This document shows, in pieces, positions 35,035-35,318 of a stretch of DNA of 35,318 nucleotides. The position numbers and the translations under genes were made by a program. The notes beneath the pieces are model-generated. The model worked only from the letters and a program-made list of their open reading frames with translations, did not search any database and was not told the origin of the DNA. The DNA is taken from contig CAKZLM010000107.1 in NCBI GenBank assembly GCA_937126915.1, positions 1 to 35,318 on the forward strand, in the 5' to 3' direction. Position 1 is the first letter of the stretch, and every line of letters begins with the position of its first letter. The DNA comes from an uncultured Alphaproteobacteria bacterium. Its GTDB lineage: Bacteria > Pseudomonadota > Alphaproteobacteria > Sphingomonadales > SMXR01.

Positions 35035-35318
35035 ATGCTAAATATTGGTTTAATTGGCTATAACCAGCGTGTGCGGGACGTTATTATCCCTGCAATTTCA
35101 CGAACCAATCATATTGCCCTCACCCACTTTTATCATGAGGGTGAGGCCGAAGGCCTGCCCCAAGGTGCCCGCATTTATGCCAACCGCGAAAATTTATTCC
35201 TTGATGAAACCATTGACATTTTTCTTGTTTGCACCAGCTTTGATCAACGCTTTGATGACTGTAAAGATGCCCTAAACAGCGGCAAACCCGTTTTAGTGGA
35301 CGGCGCCATTACCAGCAA
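35035..35318 (+). CDS. Gfo/Idh/MocA-like NAD(P)-binding oxidoreductase (3' truncated)
   Basis: Only the first 94 codons are in the window. The opening MLNIGLIGYNQRVRDVIIPAI looks like the Rossmann beta-strand/loop of this family (G-x-I-G-x-x-x-R in place of the usual GxGxxG). Further on, ETIDIFLVCTSFDQRFDDCKDAL and GKPVLVDGA match the family layout where the usual EKP motif should be; here it reads VDGA, so substrate or cofactor use may differ. GGGGA lies about eight bases before ATG 35035. The C-terminal domain is missing from the window, so the assignment is provisional. Confidence 0.6.
   Translation, partial: MLNIGLIGYNQRVRDVIIPAISRTNHIALTHFYHEGEAEGLPQGARIYANRENLFLDETIDIFLVCTSFDQRFDDCKDALNSGKPVLVDGAITS

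Noticed and set aside
1-35318. CRISPR array, insertion sequence, phage integration site or tRNA
   Set aside because: I read both strands and saw no regularly spaced repeats, transposase or integrase frames, or cloverleaf with a TTCGA-type arm.

Overview
This window looks like a chromosomal segment of a free-living, probably aquatic, alphaproteobacterium of moderate G+C content. The evidence is the gene order ferredoxin (fdxA tail) - carD - rpoH, a PstA with the long N-terminal region common in alphaproteobacteria, and a CarD/RpoH pair of alphaproteobacterial type. I see no rRNA, tRNA, CRISPR array, transposase or integrase.

Layout. 1-2263: tail of a 7Fe-type ferredoxin gene, then carD and rpoH, each closed by a clear intrinsic terminator. 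2319-8100 (minus strand): a compact phosphate operon, pstS-pstC-pstA-pstB-phoU, plus a sixth gene for a membrane-anchored SNase-fold protein. It is driven from a strong Pho box of four 11-bp-phased repeats; phoB and phoR are not in the window. 8215-12896: a secreted prolyl oligopeptidase, a divergent CPD photolyase, and a TIGR01777-type epimerase whose 3' end overlaps the photolyase gene tail-to-tail. 13078-17580: two convergent sensor kinases, one a large ArcB-like tripartite hybrid and one a simple membrane kinase, with no adjacent response regulator gene. 17702-18519: a cold-shock protein gene with a structured leader, and a MmcQ/YjbR protein. 18643-27517: two paralogous secreted VPS10/sortilin-like Asp-box proteins (about 1010 and 1050 residues) around a secreted metal-dependent amidohydrolase, with an AT-rich orphan gene wedged between two look-alike terminator hairpins. 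27518-30144: an accessory patch with a strong candidate small RNA (about 55 nt, consensus-like promoter, two hairpins, terminator), a cytoplasmic-looking protein with an N-terminal peptidoglycan-binding-like domain, and a five-helix membrane protein. 30172-33970: divergent lipoprotein genes for a penicillin-acylase-type Ntn hydrolase and a class C beta-lactamase-type serine hydrolase. 33979-35318: an S1-domain CvfB-like RNA-binding protein and the start of a possible Gfo/Idh/MocA oxidoreductase.

How it fits together. The recurring theme outside the core genes is export: the prolyl oligopeptidase, amidohydrolase, two Asp-box proteins, acylase and beta-lactamase-like hydrolase all carry signal peptides or lipoboxes. 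This suggests a periplasmic or surface programme for breaking down peptides and amides (inference). The phosphate operon and the DNA-repair and stress genes are the core part. The least explained parts are the accessory genes at 21751-22689 and 27855-30028, the candidate sRNA at 27688-27742, and the odd Cys-to-Arg change in the ferredoxin tail.
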